A stretch of 64,000 bases of DNA from Vibrio sp. DW001 (GTDB lineage: Bacteria; Pseudomonadota; Gammaproteobacteria; Enterobacterales; Vibrionaceae). Where the stretch lies: NCBI RefSeq assembly GCF_029016285.1, contig NZ_CP091976.1, positions 62,001 through 126,000 of the forward strand, written 5' to 3'. Below, one piece after another: positions 17,334-26,000 of the stretch. A model generated the notes under the pieces. That model saw only the letters and a list, made by a program, of their open reading frames with translations, searched no databases and was not told where the DNA came from. The translations under genes were made by a program, and so were the position numbers. Position 1 is the first letter of the stretch. Every line of letters begins with the position of its first letter.

Positions 17334-18226
17334 AAAGGCTCCGAAATCATTGATAAAGCTTCGCAGTCTATTTCAATCGCATAAACTGAACTGGAAGCGG
17401 TAATATATAAGGTGTTTTGCACAGCATCAAAAATACAATTTGAGACGCTTTCCGGAATGGGTATCTTACCTATTAGAATCAAATTGGCGTTTAGAATCAG
17501 AATACCTTCTGCCGAGCTACAATAGAGTGTGCCAAAGTTATCTACTGTCATTCCATCTGGGATACCCTTTTCTACCTCATAGACTAGACGACCATTGAGC
17601 AGTCTTTCACCTTCAACATCAAAAGATTTGATGTGTTTTAATCCTTGAGTAGGAAAATCCACAATAGACATATCAGCGACATATAATGTTGATTCATCAG
17701 GCGAAAATGCCAAACCATTGGGACGTTGGACGTCAGAGGTAGCGATGTTTAAATAATTCGTGACTGGGTTGTAACAATAAACGTAACAACCAATCATTTG
17801 GCTTTCCGATTTAAATCCCTCCTCATCGTTAATGATTCCATAAGGGGGATCAGTAAACCAGATAGTCCCGTCAGACTTACGCTCAACGACATCATTTGGA
17901 GAATTTAGGCGTTTTCCGTCAAATTTATCGACTATGATTTTGGCAACCGAAAGGTTGTCTTTACTGCGTATAGCAAGACAACGGCGACCATGTTCACATG
18001 TCACAACATCTCCATTGGACAGAGCGTAGTTTCCATTTGAAAAATTGGATTGATCTGTCACTAGCGTCGTTTCTTTACTTTTGGGGTCATAGACATACAT
18101 TGCATTTTTCTTTACATCAGAAAACAGCAACTGATTAGAGTGCTGCAACCATGCAGCACCCTCACACCAAATATGTCCACAACTGACCTTTACTAACTCA
18201 GAAAGGATCGCTTCTTTGTAAGACAT
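17324..18226 (-). CDS. SMP-30/gluconolactonase family protein
   Basis: A 300-residue six-bladed propeller lactonase, expected to hydrolyse a sugar lactone in the cytosol. The start is the ATG at 18226, which has AGGAG about ten bases upstream; a longer frame reaching 18313 would run into the neighbouring gene. Family signatures include CEGAAW with the metal-binding glutamate, LNSPNDVVERKSDGTIWFTDPPYG with the metal-binding asparagine, RPNGLAFSPDESTLYVADM, and IPDGMTVDNFGTLYC with the catalytic aspartate. All the usual metal ligands therefore appear present. Together with the importer and the YhcH-like protein it suggests oxidation of a sugar to a lactone, though no dehydrogenase is encoded here. 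Confidence 0.88.
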   Translation of the reverse strand: MSYKEAILSELVKVSCGHIWCEGAAWLQHSNQLLFSDVKKNAMYVYDPKSKETTLVTDQSNFSNGNYALSNGDVVTCEHGRRCLAIRSKDNLSVAKIIVDKFDGKRLNSPNDVVERKSDGTIWFTDPPYGIINDEEGFKSESQMIGCYVYCYNPVTNYLNIATSDVQRPNGLAFSPDESTLYVADMSIVDFPTQGLKHIKSFDVEGERLLNGRLVYEVEKGIPDGMTVDNFGTLYCSSAEGILILNANLILIGKIPIPESVSNCIFDAVQNTLYITASSSVYAIEIDCEALSMISEPLCG

Positions 18227-18242
18227 AACTCGTTTACTCCTC

Positions 18243-19352
18243 TTATTTAGTTTCCCAAGACGCTTTATAAAAATCTCGGTAACCATTTTCTGGATCGTAA
18301 AGGTTTCGGTCACCTCCAGCAGTATGGATATTATCCATAGTTACTAGGTGAGCAGGCGTAACATAGCCACTAACGGGTTGATCTTGGAACAAACGATTCA
18401 GTTCATCAATCAACTGCCATCCGTGTAAGTTAAGAGGTTCGGCGACAGTCGCACTTTGAAAGCCTCCATTACGAATACGTTCGAAGGCCGATTCACTACC
18501 GTCGCCTGCAGAAATATTATAAGGCCCCTCACCTTTCTCTTTACCCAACGACTTTAAAGCTGGTGACATATAGTCAAAATAGAGATCATTAATTGCTAAC
18601 GTATAGTTATATTTGTCTTGGTATTTTTGTACAAGCGAGTACGTTAGTTGCGGAATACGTGCAGATGTATTCGCTAGAGGTGTATCTTCATAACTAAGTA
18701 CAGAACATTCCTTACATTTCTCAATATAAGATTTCATTACGTCTGCTTTATGTACCGCTATGCTGTAAAGTCCGTCCGTTAAGATAACAACATTCGCCTT
18801 ACCGTCAGAATTTGCAATGGCATACATTGCCGAGACTTTCGCTACATCATCTGCCGAGCTGGTAATATTAGTATCAATATACAAGTCATCGATTGGGCCT
18901 GCTTCTGGTGTGGCATGCCAACTGACCAATTTAATTCCCAGTTCTTTTGCTTTACGTAAACTACGCACCATAGTATTTGGTGTGAATCCACCAATAATAA
19001 TACCATCTGGTTGAAGCGCTAACGCCTGTTTAACCGCTGACGATTGTGATGGCACACTACCTGCACCATCCAAAACACGTACCTTCCAACCGATCTCCTT
19101 AGCCGCTTCCTCGTAACCTTTTACAACCCCCAACACACCACTATTTTTTAGGTCCGAGGCAATAAATATTACCGATTTTTCTTTGGCCGCCATAGGGCCA
19201 ACAGGAATAGAAAACGGCTCCGAAGAATCCACAGACGCTTGCATAACTATTTCTTTCGCTAGCTGTACATAATCACTTGCTTCATCAGCCAAAACTTGCG
19301 ATGTAAGAGTGATACCTATGAGTACCGGTAAGAGTTTTATCGCTTTTTTCAT
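18243..19352 (-). CDS. Periplasmic sugar-binding protein of the ribose type
   Basis: A 369-residue exported binding protein. A signal peptide ends near VLADE, and residues ~55-340 form the Peripla_BP_4 (type I) fold, with SVIFIASDLKNSGVLGVV at the first strand and QALALQPDGIIIGGF as the conserved 'D-G-I-I' segment. Cysteines in KCKECS may form a small loop. Its start overlaps the permease stop in a TAATG. It delivers the substrate to the permease and ATPase encoded upstream; the sugar is unknown. The protein is larger than RbsB (296 residues) and has an N-terminal extension of ~35 residues after the signal. Confidence 0.9.
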   Translation of the reverse strand: MKKAIKLLPVLIGITLTSQVLADEASDYVQLAKEIVMQASVDSSEPFSIPVGPMAAKEKSVIFIASDLKNSGVLGVVKGYEEAAKEIGWKVRVLDGAGSVPSQSSAVKQALALQPDGIIIGGFTPNTMVRSLRKAKELGIKLVSWHATPEAGPIDDLYIDTNITSSADDVAKVSAMYAIANSDGKANVVILTDGLYSIAVHKADVMKSYIEKCKECSVLSYEDTPLANTSARIPQLTYSLVQKYQDKYNYTLAINDLYFDYMSPALKSLGKEKGEGPYNISAGDGSESAFERIRNGGFQSATVAEPLNLHGWQLIDELNRLFQDQPVSGYVTPAHLVTMDNIHTAGGDRNLYDPENGYRDFYKASWETK

Positions 19353-20389
19353 TATTTCACCTTCACGTTATTTTTTGTTGCTGTTTGTTTACGTTTCTGG
19401 CTAAAACCGGCCAGAGTAATTGAAATGAGTAAGATGCCGCCGTTAAACAGTGGCTCGACAAAGAATGGCGTACCAAGTTGTTGTAACCCTGAGATACCAA
19501 CACTAACGAGGGCAACGCCGATTAGCGTACCCCAAACGTTGACTCGCCCTGCTCTATACGTTGTTGACCCTAAGAAAGCCCCCACTAATGCGGGTAACAT
19601 GTAGTCTTGACCGACAGAAGATGAACCGATACCTATATGAGAGGCCAATAAAACACTCGCGAAAGCTATCAGACCATCTGACAAAATATATGAACCGATG
19701 TAACACGCTTTAGTGTTGATACCATTTAGTGTGGCTGTGTTTGGGTTTGCACCAACGGCATACAATTTTCTTCCAAGCGCTGTGTATTCGGTAATCAACC
19801 AGAGCACTATCGTGATCGCCGCTAAATAAAAAACGATAATCGGCAATCCAAGTACTTCAAGGCCGCTAAAGTTATAAAAGCTTTCCGGTAAAGCTCCGAC
19901 AATTTGTCGACCTCCAGTGTGCCAAAGTGACACGGCATAAATTACGGTACCTGTTCCAAGAGTTGCGACGAATGAATCGATATCGGCAAGGGCGACTAAC
20001 ATTCCATTAAAGGCACCATAAAGACACCCACACATCACTACAATGACAGCGGCAACCTCCCAAGAAAAGCCATACCTCTGCTGAAGTGTGATTGCAAAAA
20101 CGTGCCAAAAAGTAACGCCAAATCCAACGTTAAGATTCATTTTCCCGGTCACCATGGTAACCATGGCCGCAAGTGCTAAAATAGCGACGATACTCTTTTC
20201 ACTCAATATGGCTTGCAACGTTAGCATGGAAAAAAAGGTATCAGTCGAGAGTCCAAATATGAATATAAGCAGCACGGTAAGGATGAGTAATCCGTACCGC
20301 ATCGCAACTTGAGTAAGCATATTTCCGAGCCCTAACGACATCGTAATCTCCGTTTCTAGCGCTGTGGACTTGACATTAGATGTAGCCAT
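19352..20389 (-). CDS. Sugar ABC transporter permease (RbsC type)
   Basis: A 345-residue inner-membrane protein of the BPD_transp_2 family with eight to ten hydrophobic segments. The family motif is seen as VGANPNTATLNGI, followed by ACYIGSYILSDGLIAFASVLLASHIG. The start is taken as the ATG at 20389 because AGAGG lies 6 bases upstream; the TTG two codons earlier is unlikely. It overlaps the ATPase gene by 14 bases and its stop overlaps the binding-protein start, so translation is coupled along the operon. Confidence 0.9.
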   Translation of the reverse strand: MATSNVKSTALETEITMSLGLGNMLTQVAMRYGLLILTVLLIFIFGLSTDTFFSMLTLQAILSEKSIVAILALAAMVTMVTGKMNLNVGFGVTFWHVFAITLQQRYGFSWEVAAVIVVMCGCLYGAFNGMLVALADIDSFVATLGTGTVIYAVSLWHTGGRQIVGALPESFYNFSGLEVLGLPIIVFYLAAITIVLWLITEYTALGRKLYAVGANPNTATLNGINTKACYIGSYILSDGLIAFASVLLASHIGIGSSSVGQDYMLPALVGAFLGSTTYRAGRVNVWGTLIGVALVSVGISGLQQLGTPFFVEPLFNGGILLISITLAGFSQKRKQTATKNNVKVK

Positions 20390-21914
20390 GTTCAACCTCT
20401 TCTATTTTTGACCCTGATGCATATTTCAATAAATTAGAGACCGTTACGTCTCCTTCTAATAATTCTTTAACGACTCTTCCCCTGTTGAATACCAACGCGC
20501 GATTTGAAATATTTACAACCTCTTCAAAATCACTGGATATCACAATGACTGACAAGCCTTGACTGATAGCTTTTTGCATAATTTTATATATTTCTGCCCG
20601 TGCACCTATATCCACACCAGCGGTCGGATTGTCGAGAATCATCACGGGTTTATTCATACTGAACCAACGCGCTAGAATCACTTTTTGTTGATTCCCACCA
20701 CTCATGGAACTAATCGCGATATTTGGGTCCATCGGTCGCACGTCGTACTTACGCAGCAAATCTAATGTTGTTTGCTGCTCTTTATCTTTAGAAAGAAAAG
20801 TGAAATTACTGGTTCCAAGATTGGTAGGGTTTAAATTTAGATTTTCTAACGCACTCATTGGAGCACATATACTTTCTTTAACTCTATCTGCGGCGACCAT
20901 AGCAAAACCACTTTTTATGCTATTCGCTGGCGAAGACAAATTAGCGAGGTCCTCATTGAGGTGAACGGAACCTGACTTTATATTTAACCGACCAAATAAA
21001 GCCTGACCAATAATCTCTTGTCCCGCATTACGTAATCCGACTAGTGAAACCAGTTCTCCTTTTCTCAAGCTCATACTGAAAGGGTCAAGATCACCAATTT
21101 GCAGACCTTCTATCTGTAAAACTATGTCTGCGTTTGTTTTAAGTGGTGTGCGATAGTCCATCTCTTTTTTGGTACCAACAATAAGTTCTACCAAATCGTC
21201 GATTGAGTAATCATCCACTAAGCCCGAACCAACCATTTTTCCATCGCGTAATACAACAACGTCATCGCAAATATCATGTATTTCATCTAATCGATGAGAG
21301 ACATAAATCATCCCTACACCTTTGTCTTTTAAACGTTTTAGTACTTGGAACATCCTTCCCACATCACTTGCAACAAGAGAAGCGGTAGGCTCATCCAGAA
21401 TCAACACTTCTGCATCGGCAACCAGAGCTCGCGCAATTGCAAGCAAAGATTTTTCGGCAGCACTAAGGTTAAATATTCGTTCTGAAGACTTAATATCAAG
21501 GCCAACCAAACCTAGAACTTCTTGCGCTTTTTCCTCTGCCTTTTTCCAGTTTATAAATCCCCATTTTTTCGGGAATCCAAGCATCAATCCAATATTTTCG
21601 GCAACCGTCATCCACTCAATAAGGCCCAAATCCTGGTGAATAAATGCAATAGGAACCTTATTTGACGTAATAATTCGGGCGGCATCCTCAATAGGATCCC
21701 CTTTAAATAGAACTTCTCCTGACGATTTTTTATGAATACCAGCTAACGTTTTAATGAGTGTCGATTTTCCCGCACCATTTTCTCCTAATAAGGCAACGCA
21801 GCGTCCTTTATGGATATGAAAAGATGCCGAATCTAACGCGACAAAGTTATAAAAACGTTTTGTCAGCTTATTTATAGATAAGAGGCTTTCATGTTGTGTA
21901 TCAACTAATGCCAT
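20376..21914 (-). CDS. Sugar ABC transporter ATP-binding protein (RbsA type)
   Basis: A 512-residue double ATPase, first gene of the importer operon. The first nucleotide-binding domain has Walker A GENGAGKST, a signature LSAAEKSLLAIARAL and Walker B VLILDEPTAS. The second keeps SMSGGNQQKVILARW and ILDNPTAGVD, but in the Walker A position reads GLRNAGQEIIG, the degenerate form usual for the second half of RbsA/MglA proteins. The length fits the family (~500). Two palindromes lie 43-89 bases upstream of the start. Confidence 0.93.
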   Translation of the reverse strand: MALVDTQHESLLSINKLTKRFYNFVALDSASFHIHKGRCVALLGENGAGKSTLIKTLAGIHKKSSGEVLFKGDPIEDAARIITSNKVPIAFIHQDLGLIEWMTVAENIGLMLGFPKKWGFINWKKAEEKAQEVLGLVGLDIKSSERIFNLSAAEKSLLAIARALVADAEVLILDEPTASLVASDVGRMFQVLKRLKDKGVGMIYVSHRLDEIHDICDDVVVLRDGKMVGSGLVDDYSIDDLVELIVGTKKEMDYRTPLKTNADIVLQIEGLQIGDLDPFSMSLRKGELVSLVGLRNAGQEIIGQALFGRLNIKSGSVHLNEDLANLSSPANSIKSGFAMVAADRVKESICAPMSALENLNLNPTNLGTSNFTFLSKDKEQQTTLDLLRKYDVRPMDPNIAISSMSGGNQQKVILARWFSMNKPVMILDNPTAGVDIGARAEIYKIMQKAISQGLSVIVISSDFEEVVNISNRALVFNRGRVVKELLEGDVTVSNLLKYASGSKIEEVEHGYI

Positions 21915-21956
21915 AACTTACTCATGTCCTTAAATATTTCAATATCACTTCCATAG

Positions 21957-21973
21957 ATTCCACATTGTGGAAT
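21957..21973. promoter_or_regulatory. Probable IclR operator 1 (perfect palindrome)
   Basis: ATTCCACATTGTGGAAT is a perfect 17-base dyad around a central T, 43 bases upstream of the ABC ATPase start. The TTCCA/TGGAA arms resemble sites of IclR-family regulators, and an IclR gene closes the same gene cluster. Confidence 0.55.
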
Positions 21974-21986
21974 ATATTAATATATA

Positions 21987-22003
21987 ATTCCATATTATGG
22001 TAT
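21987..22003. promoter_or_regulatory. Probable IclR operator 2 (near-perfect palindrome)
   Basis: ATTCCATATTATGGTAT repeats operator 1 with the same arms and one mismatch in the dyad. The centres of the two sites are 30 bases apart, close to three helical turns, which favours cooperative binding on one face of the DNA. Confidence 0.5.
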
Positions 22004-22426
22004 TTGTGTTTATGTAGACAAAAAGTGACGATGATCTCTATTTAAGAAATGGCTGTTATAGATATCTCTTTAATCGATCTAGTCTGCAAAAAGTAAATTA
22101 TTTTGTTGCTTATATGTTACAAAAGAAGTATTCGAGATTTGTATAGAAACACTAATCAATCGAAGGGTTAATTTGTCTTTTTGGGATGATGATTTATTCG
22201 ATCTAGTAAGGTGAAATACGCAGAAATAATTGACTCTTATTGAACCTATAATCAAGCAATGTTCGTCAAATTCATTTTCCGTAGCCGTTTTTGTTACTTT
22301 TTATAGTTAGGTGAGTGGCGGGTGCCGTGCGATTACTGGTTAAACATTTACTCGATTACGATAAACATAAATTACTTTGAATTGGTATTTTACGATATTG
22401 GACGGGAATGATTCTTTTCGTGGCTG

Positions 22427-22454
22427 TGGATATACTTAAGAAAAAGTATATCCA
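22427..22454. other. Perfect 11-base-pair hairpin near the VOC gene end
   Basis: TGGATATACTT and AAGTATATCCA pair fully around AAGAAA. It lies 53 bases beyond the stop of the leftward VOC gene. Neither strand has a T-run after the stem, so it is not a classical terminator; it could stabilise a 3' end or bind a protein. Confidence 0.4.
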
Positions 22455-22507
22455 GTGGGAATACCAACCAATTGATTCAATATGATCGGTTAGATAATCC
22501 TTTAAGG

Positions 22508-22936
22508 TTATTGATGTGCCATTCTTACTGACATAGGGTGATTTTCATTCAGTTCGAGTAAATCCCAAAGGTTTCCATAAAGATCTTCGAACACGGCGAC
22601 CACACCGTAATCTTGTTCTTGGGGAGGCCTAACAAATTTGATCCCAGCCTCTATCATTCTATTGTAATCACGCCAAAAATCATCCGTGTTCAAGAATAGA
22701 AATACACGCCCTCCAGACTGGTTTCCAACAAAGTTATGCTGTTCTGCCTTTGACGCTCGTGCAAGCAGCAGTGTGACACCGTTAGAGCCAGGTGGAGAAA
22801 CGACAACCCAGCGCTTGTCTTGCTCTGGCTGATAGGTATCTTCGACTAGTTCGAATTGCAACTTGTTAACGTAAAAATCGATAGCTTCGTCATAGTCCCT
22901 AACGACTAATGCTATATGAATAATTGATTGTTTCAT
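22508..22936 (-). CDS. VOC-family (glyoxalase/bleomycin-resistance fold) protein
   Basis: A 142-residue single-chain VOC protein with two beta-alpha-beta units. H7 in IIHIALVVRDYDEAIDFYV and the late glutamate in VFEDLYGNLWDLLEL are at the positions of the family's metal ligands. Such proteins dimerise and act as dioxygenases, isomerases, lyases or drug-binding proteins; nothing here points to a substrate. It stands alone on the minus strand. Confidence 0.85.
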   Translation of the reverse strand: MKQSIIHIALVVRDYDEAIDFYVNKLQFELVEDTYQPEQDKRWVVVSPPGSNGVTLLLARASKAEQHNFVGNQSGGRVFLFLNTDDFWRDYNRMIEAGIKFVRPPQEQDYGVVAVFEDLYGNLWDLLELNENHPMSVRMAHQ

Positions 22937-23021
22937 TCAAGATTTCCTCTACATAATCGTTGGTTTAGCTTTACTGCACCTATACCAGACTAACTAAGCT
23001 TTTGATCAACATGATATCAAT

Positions 23022-23046
23022 AAAAAAGCCAACTCGACGTTGGCTA
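23022..23046 (-). terminator. Terminator after yciH
   Basis: On the minus strand AGCCAAC-GTCGA-GTTGGCT forms a 7-base-pair stem followed by TTTTTATTG, 33 bases past the yciH stop. Confidence 0.85.
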
Positions 23047-23078
23047 TGATTGCTCGGACTGCTTGAGTTAACAATTTA

Positions 23079-23390
23079 TCAACCACCCGCCAATTTAACT
23101 GTGAAACCTTTTTTCTCTAAGTGAGCCTTAATTTTCTCACGATTGTCACCTTGTATCTCTATGGTCCCATCTTTTACCGAACCGCCGCAGCCACAAACCT
23201 TTTTGAGCTCTGCTGCGACTAACTTTAGTGCTGTATCATCGAAATCAAGCCCAGTGACAATACAAACACCCTTGCCTTTTCGCCCTTTGGTCTGTTTCTG
23301 TATCCTTACGATACCATCACCCGTTGGACGGTTTACTTTTTGTTCTTCTGGTTTAATTCGGCCGATTTCTGTTGAATATACAAGAGACAT
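23079..23390 (-). CDS. yciH: SUI1/eIF1-like translation factor YciH
   Basis: A 103-residue protein (E. coli YciH 108) of the eIF1/SUI1 family. The core KGKGVCIVTGLDF, then KKVCGCGGSVKDGTIEIQGD, is diagnostic. In E. coli YciH is a stress-related inhibitor of translation initiation that mimics IF3 function. The ATG comes 1 base after the stop codon of the upstream small-protein gene, so the two are cotranscribed and probably coupled. Confidence 0.93.
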   Translation of the reverse strand: MSLVYSTEIGRIKPEEQKVNRPTGDGIVRIQKQTKGRKGKGVCIVTGLDFDDTALKLVAAELKKVCGCGGSVKDGTIEIQGDNREKIKAHLEKKGFTVKLAGG

Positions 23391-23391
23391 A

Positions 23392-23754
23392 TTATTTCTT
23401 TCTTATTGCCGCTACCGCGACGTGTTTATCGATATGCTTTTTGATAGCATCTTTAGAGCCCTTAATAAGCTTGCCATTAAAAAAACAGTACCAAGAGTTT
23501 TTAGCTCCACTGTCACTTTTTAATAGTTGGCCATTGTACTCTTCATGTTGCTCAGTTACTTCTTCTTCTTTTTTAGGCGCGAGAGACGCGAATTCGATAG
23601 GATCTATAATGGTCGCGGTATCGCACCACCAATCTACCGATTTCTTAACCGCTGGCAAATTACCAGACAAAATCTGCTTTTTAATCCTGACATGCCAAAC
23701 ATCTTTATCAGCACCGGATTGAATGCTGTATCCTCTATGAAACGTCGTAGCCAT
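23392..23754 (-). CDS. Small conserved Vibrio protein (DUF3319-like)
   Basis: A 120-residue soluble protein. The N-terminal part, HRGYSIQSGADKDVWHVRIKK and then VDWWCDTATIIDP, resembles the DUF3319 family that I associate with vibrios; this is recognition from memory and not certain. The middle is acidic and the end is rich in lysine and histidine. It precedes yciH with a 1-base gap. No function can be given. Confidence 0.6.
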   Translation of the reverse strand: MATTFHRGYSIQSGADKDVWHVRIKKQILSGNLPAVKKSVDWWCDTATIIDPIEFASLAPKKEEEVTEQHEEYNGQLLKSDSGAKNSWYCFFNGKLIKGSKDAIKKHIDKHVAVAAIRKK

Positions 23755-23852
23755 AATGAATATTCTTTTTGTTTTTCGTCACTATATAATAATTGTAATT
23801 GTCACATATTCAAGTATATTCTTTCATTCAGCCCATCAAGTTATAGTGCACT

Positions 23853-24818
23853 ATGATCAAGAAAAACATTCCCCCAATCACGGATATCATAGTGCGTGAT
23901 GTAAGTAGAAAAAAATATAATAATCATGTAGTTAAAGATGACATTAATCAGTTAACAGACACACAATATTCCCCTAGTTCTGTGCTTGCTATGACAACCG
24001 ACTGGAATAGATTTGTTTCGTTTTGTGAAGCAAAACATGTTAACGCCCTGCCAGCATCCATTACAGCAATACGTATGTTTCTCGAGTATGAGTCTAGAGA
24101 GCGTAAGTTCGCCTCCATAAGACGTTACAGCATCACTATTGGCACCATACATAAACTACATGGCTATCCAGTCCCGACAGCACATCGCCAAATACAATTT
24201 ACTCTGTCGCAATTAAGGCTTCAGAAACAAGGTGATGCAAGGCAAGCAAACGCCCTGACAACAAAACACCTTGATTCATTAGATGAGTTATTGAGTCGGG
24301 ATAATACGTTACGGGGTCACCGTGATCTTGCGATTTATTACGTCATGTTTGAGTGCGCTTTGAAAAGAACAAACCTAAAGAACCTACAATTGAACGATGT
24401 AGATCAGATTGACAATCAGTGGTGTGTGAGCTTGAATGACATGACATACAAATTGAGTGACAAAGCTGGTTCTGCCCTATTTAATTGGATTCAATTTCTC
24501 ACGGGATCGCAAGGGTACCTTTTCCGTCGCATAGACAAACACAACAACATTGGAATGCATCAGCTAGATGACTCTTCAATTTATCGGATCCTTCGAAGAG
24601 CAAGTGATTTGTTGGGTTTGGCCAACCACTACAGATTTACAGGACAGTCAGCCCGAGTAGGTGCAACTCAAGAGCTTGAAAGACAGGGCTACAATATCAG
24701 GGATATCCAAGATTTCGGTCGCTGGCTTAGCCCTGCAATGCCAGCGCAATATTTACAAATGAAGCGTGTAGCGGAAAACGAAATGACGAAATATAAAGTG
24801 ATTAAACCTTGGGATTAA
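23853..24818 (+). CDS. Lone Cre-like tyrosine recombinase with altered catalytic residues
   Basis: A 321-residue protein of the tyrosine recombinase fold: an N-terminal core-binding domain (~35-125) and a catalytic domain (~140-320). The C-terminal half is close in pattern to phage P1 Cre: GQSARVGATQEL stands where Cre has GHSARVGAARDM, and W291 lies nine residues before Y300, as in Cre. R268 is kept, but the box II histidine is Q265, and the box I arginine position aligns with K171 (LKRTNL) next to R172. It overlaps the opposite ddl gene by 17 bases. No phage, integron or attachment repeats are seen around it. It may be a diverged housekeeping recombinase or an inactive relative. Confidence 0.8.
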   Translation: MIKKNIPPITDIIVRDVSRKKYNNHVVKDDINQLTDTQYSPSSVLAMTTDWNRFVSFCEAKHVNALPASITAIRMFLEYESRERKFASIRRYSITIGTIHKLHGYPVPTAHRQIQFTLSQLRLQKQGDARQANALTTKHLDSLDELLSRDNTLRGHRDLAIYYVMFECALKRTNLKNLQLNDVDQIDNQWCVSLNDMTYKLSDKAGSALFNWIQFLTGSQGYLFRRIDKHNNIGMHQLDDSSIYRILRRASDLLGLANHYRFTGQSARVGATQELERQGYNIRDIQDFGRWLSPAMPAQYLQMKRVAENEMTKYKVIKPWD

Positions 24819-25803
24819 GTGCGCTTTTTATCGCGCTGGCTAAAAATTCACTGAACTGATGCCCGTTATGTTCAACCATTTTAGGAAACATAGAGATCGG
24901 AGTCATTCCAGGAAAAGTATTAACCTCATTCAACAAGAGTTCATTCTCTTCGGTTAAGAAGAAATCGATGCGAGATAAGTCCTTCAATTTCATTTGATTA
25001 AATACGGTTCTGCTAAACATTTCAATATCCGATAACTGCTGCGCCGAAAGATTGCTTGCTTCAACTTCAGTATGAGAATGACTATCTGCGCTATATTTCT
25101 CTTCATAAGTGTAAAAGGCATTGTCCGGTGCAATCACCTCGCCAGGCTTAGTGACAAATAGTGCCCCTTGATATTCATACGCCGCAACTTCCAATTCTCG
25201 CGGTTTGACCGATTTTTCGATGAGAACCTGATCGGAATAATGAAAAGCAGATTCAATAGCTTCTACCAATTCGCTTTTTTTAGTTACACTGTAACAGCCA
25301 ACAGACGATCCCTGACATGCTGCTTTAACAAAGACTTTCCCAAATTTATCAAAAGCTTGGGAGGCTTTATCTAATGATTTCTGGTCAGCATTAACCAGAA
25401 ATAAATAGGGTGTATTCGGGATCCCAATCGCGTCGTACCATAGTTTAGAGGTGATTTTATTGAAGCTATTCGTGCTCGCTTGTGCCCCACAACCAAAATA
25501 AGGAATACCAGCAAGTTCGAACATTGACTGAAGGTCGCCCGTTTCACCTGGGTATCCATGTACACACGGTACAATATAGTCAATTTTGATTACACCAGTA
25601 GTCAATATTAACGCTTTCTTATTGATATCCAAATTGACATGAGCACCATCAAGCAGCCACGCATCTTTGGTTATTTCCACAAAGTGGACTTCGAACTCTG
25701 GTTGTTTCTGAAGTTGATCCAATAAATAAGCCGCAGATACCAAAGAGACTTCATGCTCTGAAGAACCACCACCACATAAGAGAAGAATAGATGTTTTATT
25801 CAT
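24802..25803 (-). CDS. ddl: D-alanine--D-alanine ligase
   Basis: A cytosolic ATP-grasp ligase making D-Ala-D-Ala for peptidoglycan. 333 residues from the ATG at 25803, chosen because the protein then begins MNKTSILLLCGGGSSEHEVS like known Vibrio Ddl; earlier in-frame ATGs at 25833 and 25815 add residues without homologues. Motifs: HGYPGETGDLQS, KAACQGSSVGCYSV, EVAAYEYQG, and the metal-binding RIDFFLTEENELLLNEVNTFPGMTPISMFPK region with its E and N ligands. Stand-alone gene, converging with the recombinase gene, whose last 17 bases it shares. Confidence 0.95.
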   Translation of the reverse strand: MNKTSILLLCGGGSSEHEVSLVSAAYLLDQLQKQPEFEVHFVEITKDAWLLDGAHVNLDINKKALILTTGVIKIDYIVPCVHGYPGETGDLQSMFELAGIPYFGCGAQASTNSFNKITSKLWYDAIGIPNTPYLFLVNADQKSLDKASQAFDKFGKVFVKAACQGSSVGCYSVTKKSELVEAIESAFHYSDQVLIEKSVKPRELEVAAYEYQGALFVTKPGEVIAPDNAFYTYEEKYSADSHSHTEVEASNLSAQQLSDIEMFSRTVFNQMKLKDLSRIDFFLTEENELLLNEVNTFPGMTPISMFPKMVEHNGHQFSEFLASAIKSALNPKV

Positions 25804-25933
25804 TTTTAAGATCATTCCGCGAAACAACAACATTATTATCGAATTCTAATCATAACCAATTGATACCTGAGGTACAGTAAAAAATAGCGCCTGACACAAT
25901 CTAGTCATTTGTTCGTTCATAATTCAAGCAAAA

Positions 25934-25957
25934 AAAAGGAACCCAAGGGTTCCTTTT
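25934..25957. terminator. Terminator after the SPOR lipoprotein gene
   Basis: AAAAGGAACCC pairs with GGGTTCCTTTT around AA (in practice a small loop from the inner pairs), with A-runs and T-runs on the two sides. On the minus strand it lies 44 bases past the stop at 26001. Confidence 0.8.
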
Positions 25958-26000
25958 AATATTTTAAGCAAAATGAGTTGCGACTATACCAATTGCAAGA

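Larger units (their letters stand above)
21915..22507. other. Promoter region of the ABC operon and spacer to the VOC gene
   Basis: These 593 bases hold two related palindromes next to the operon start and a long perfect hairpin near the VOC gene end, both listed separately. Between them (about 22010-22420) the sequence is AT-rich with no open frame longer than a few dozen codons and no recognised element. Confidence 0.5.

Noticed and set aside
23853..24818. Genomic island or prophage marked by the recombinase
   Set aside because: No tRNA, direct repeats, phage genes or change in base composition around it; neighbours are core genes such as ddl and yciH.
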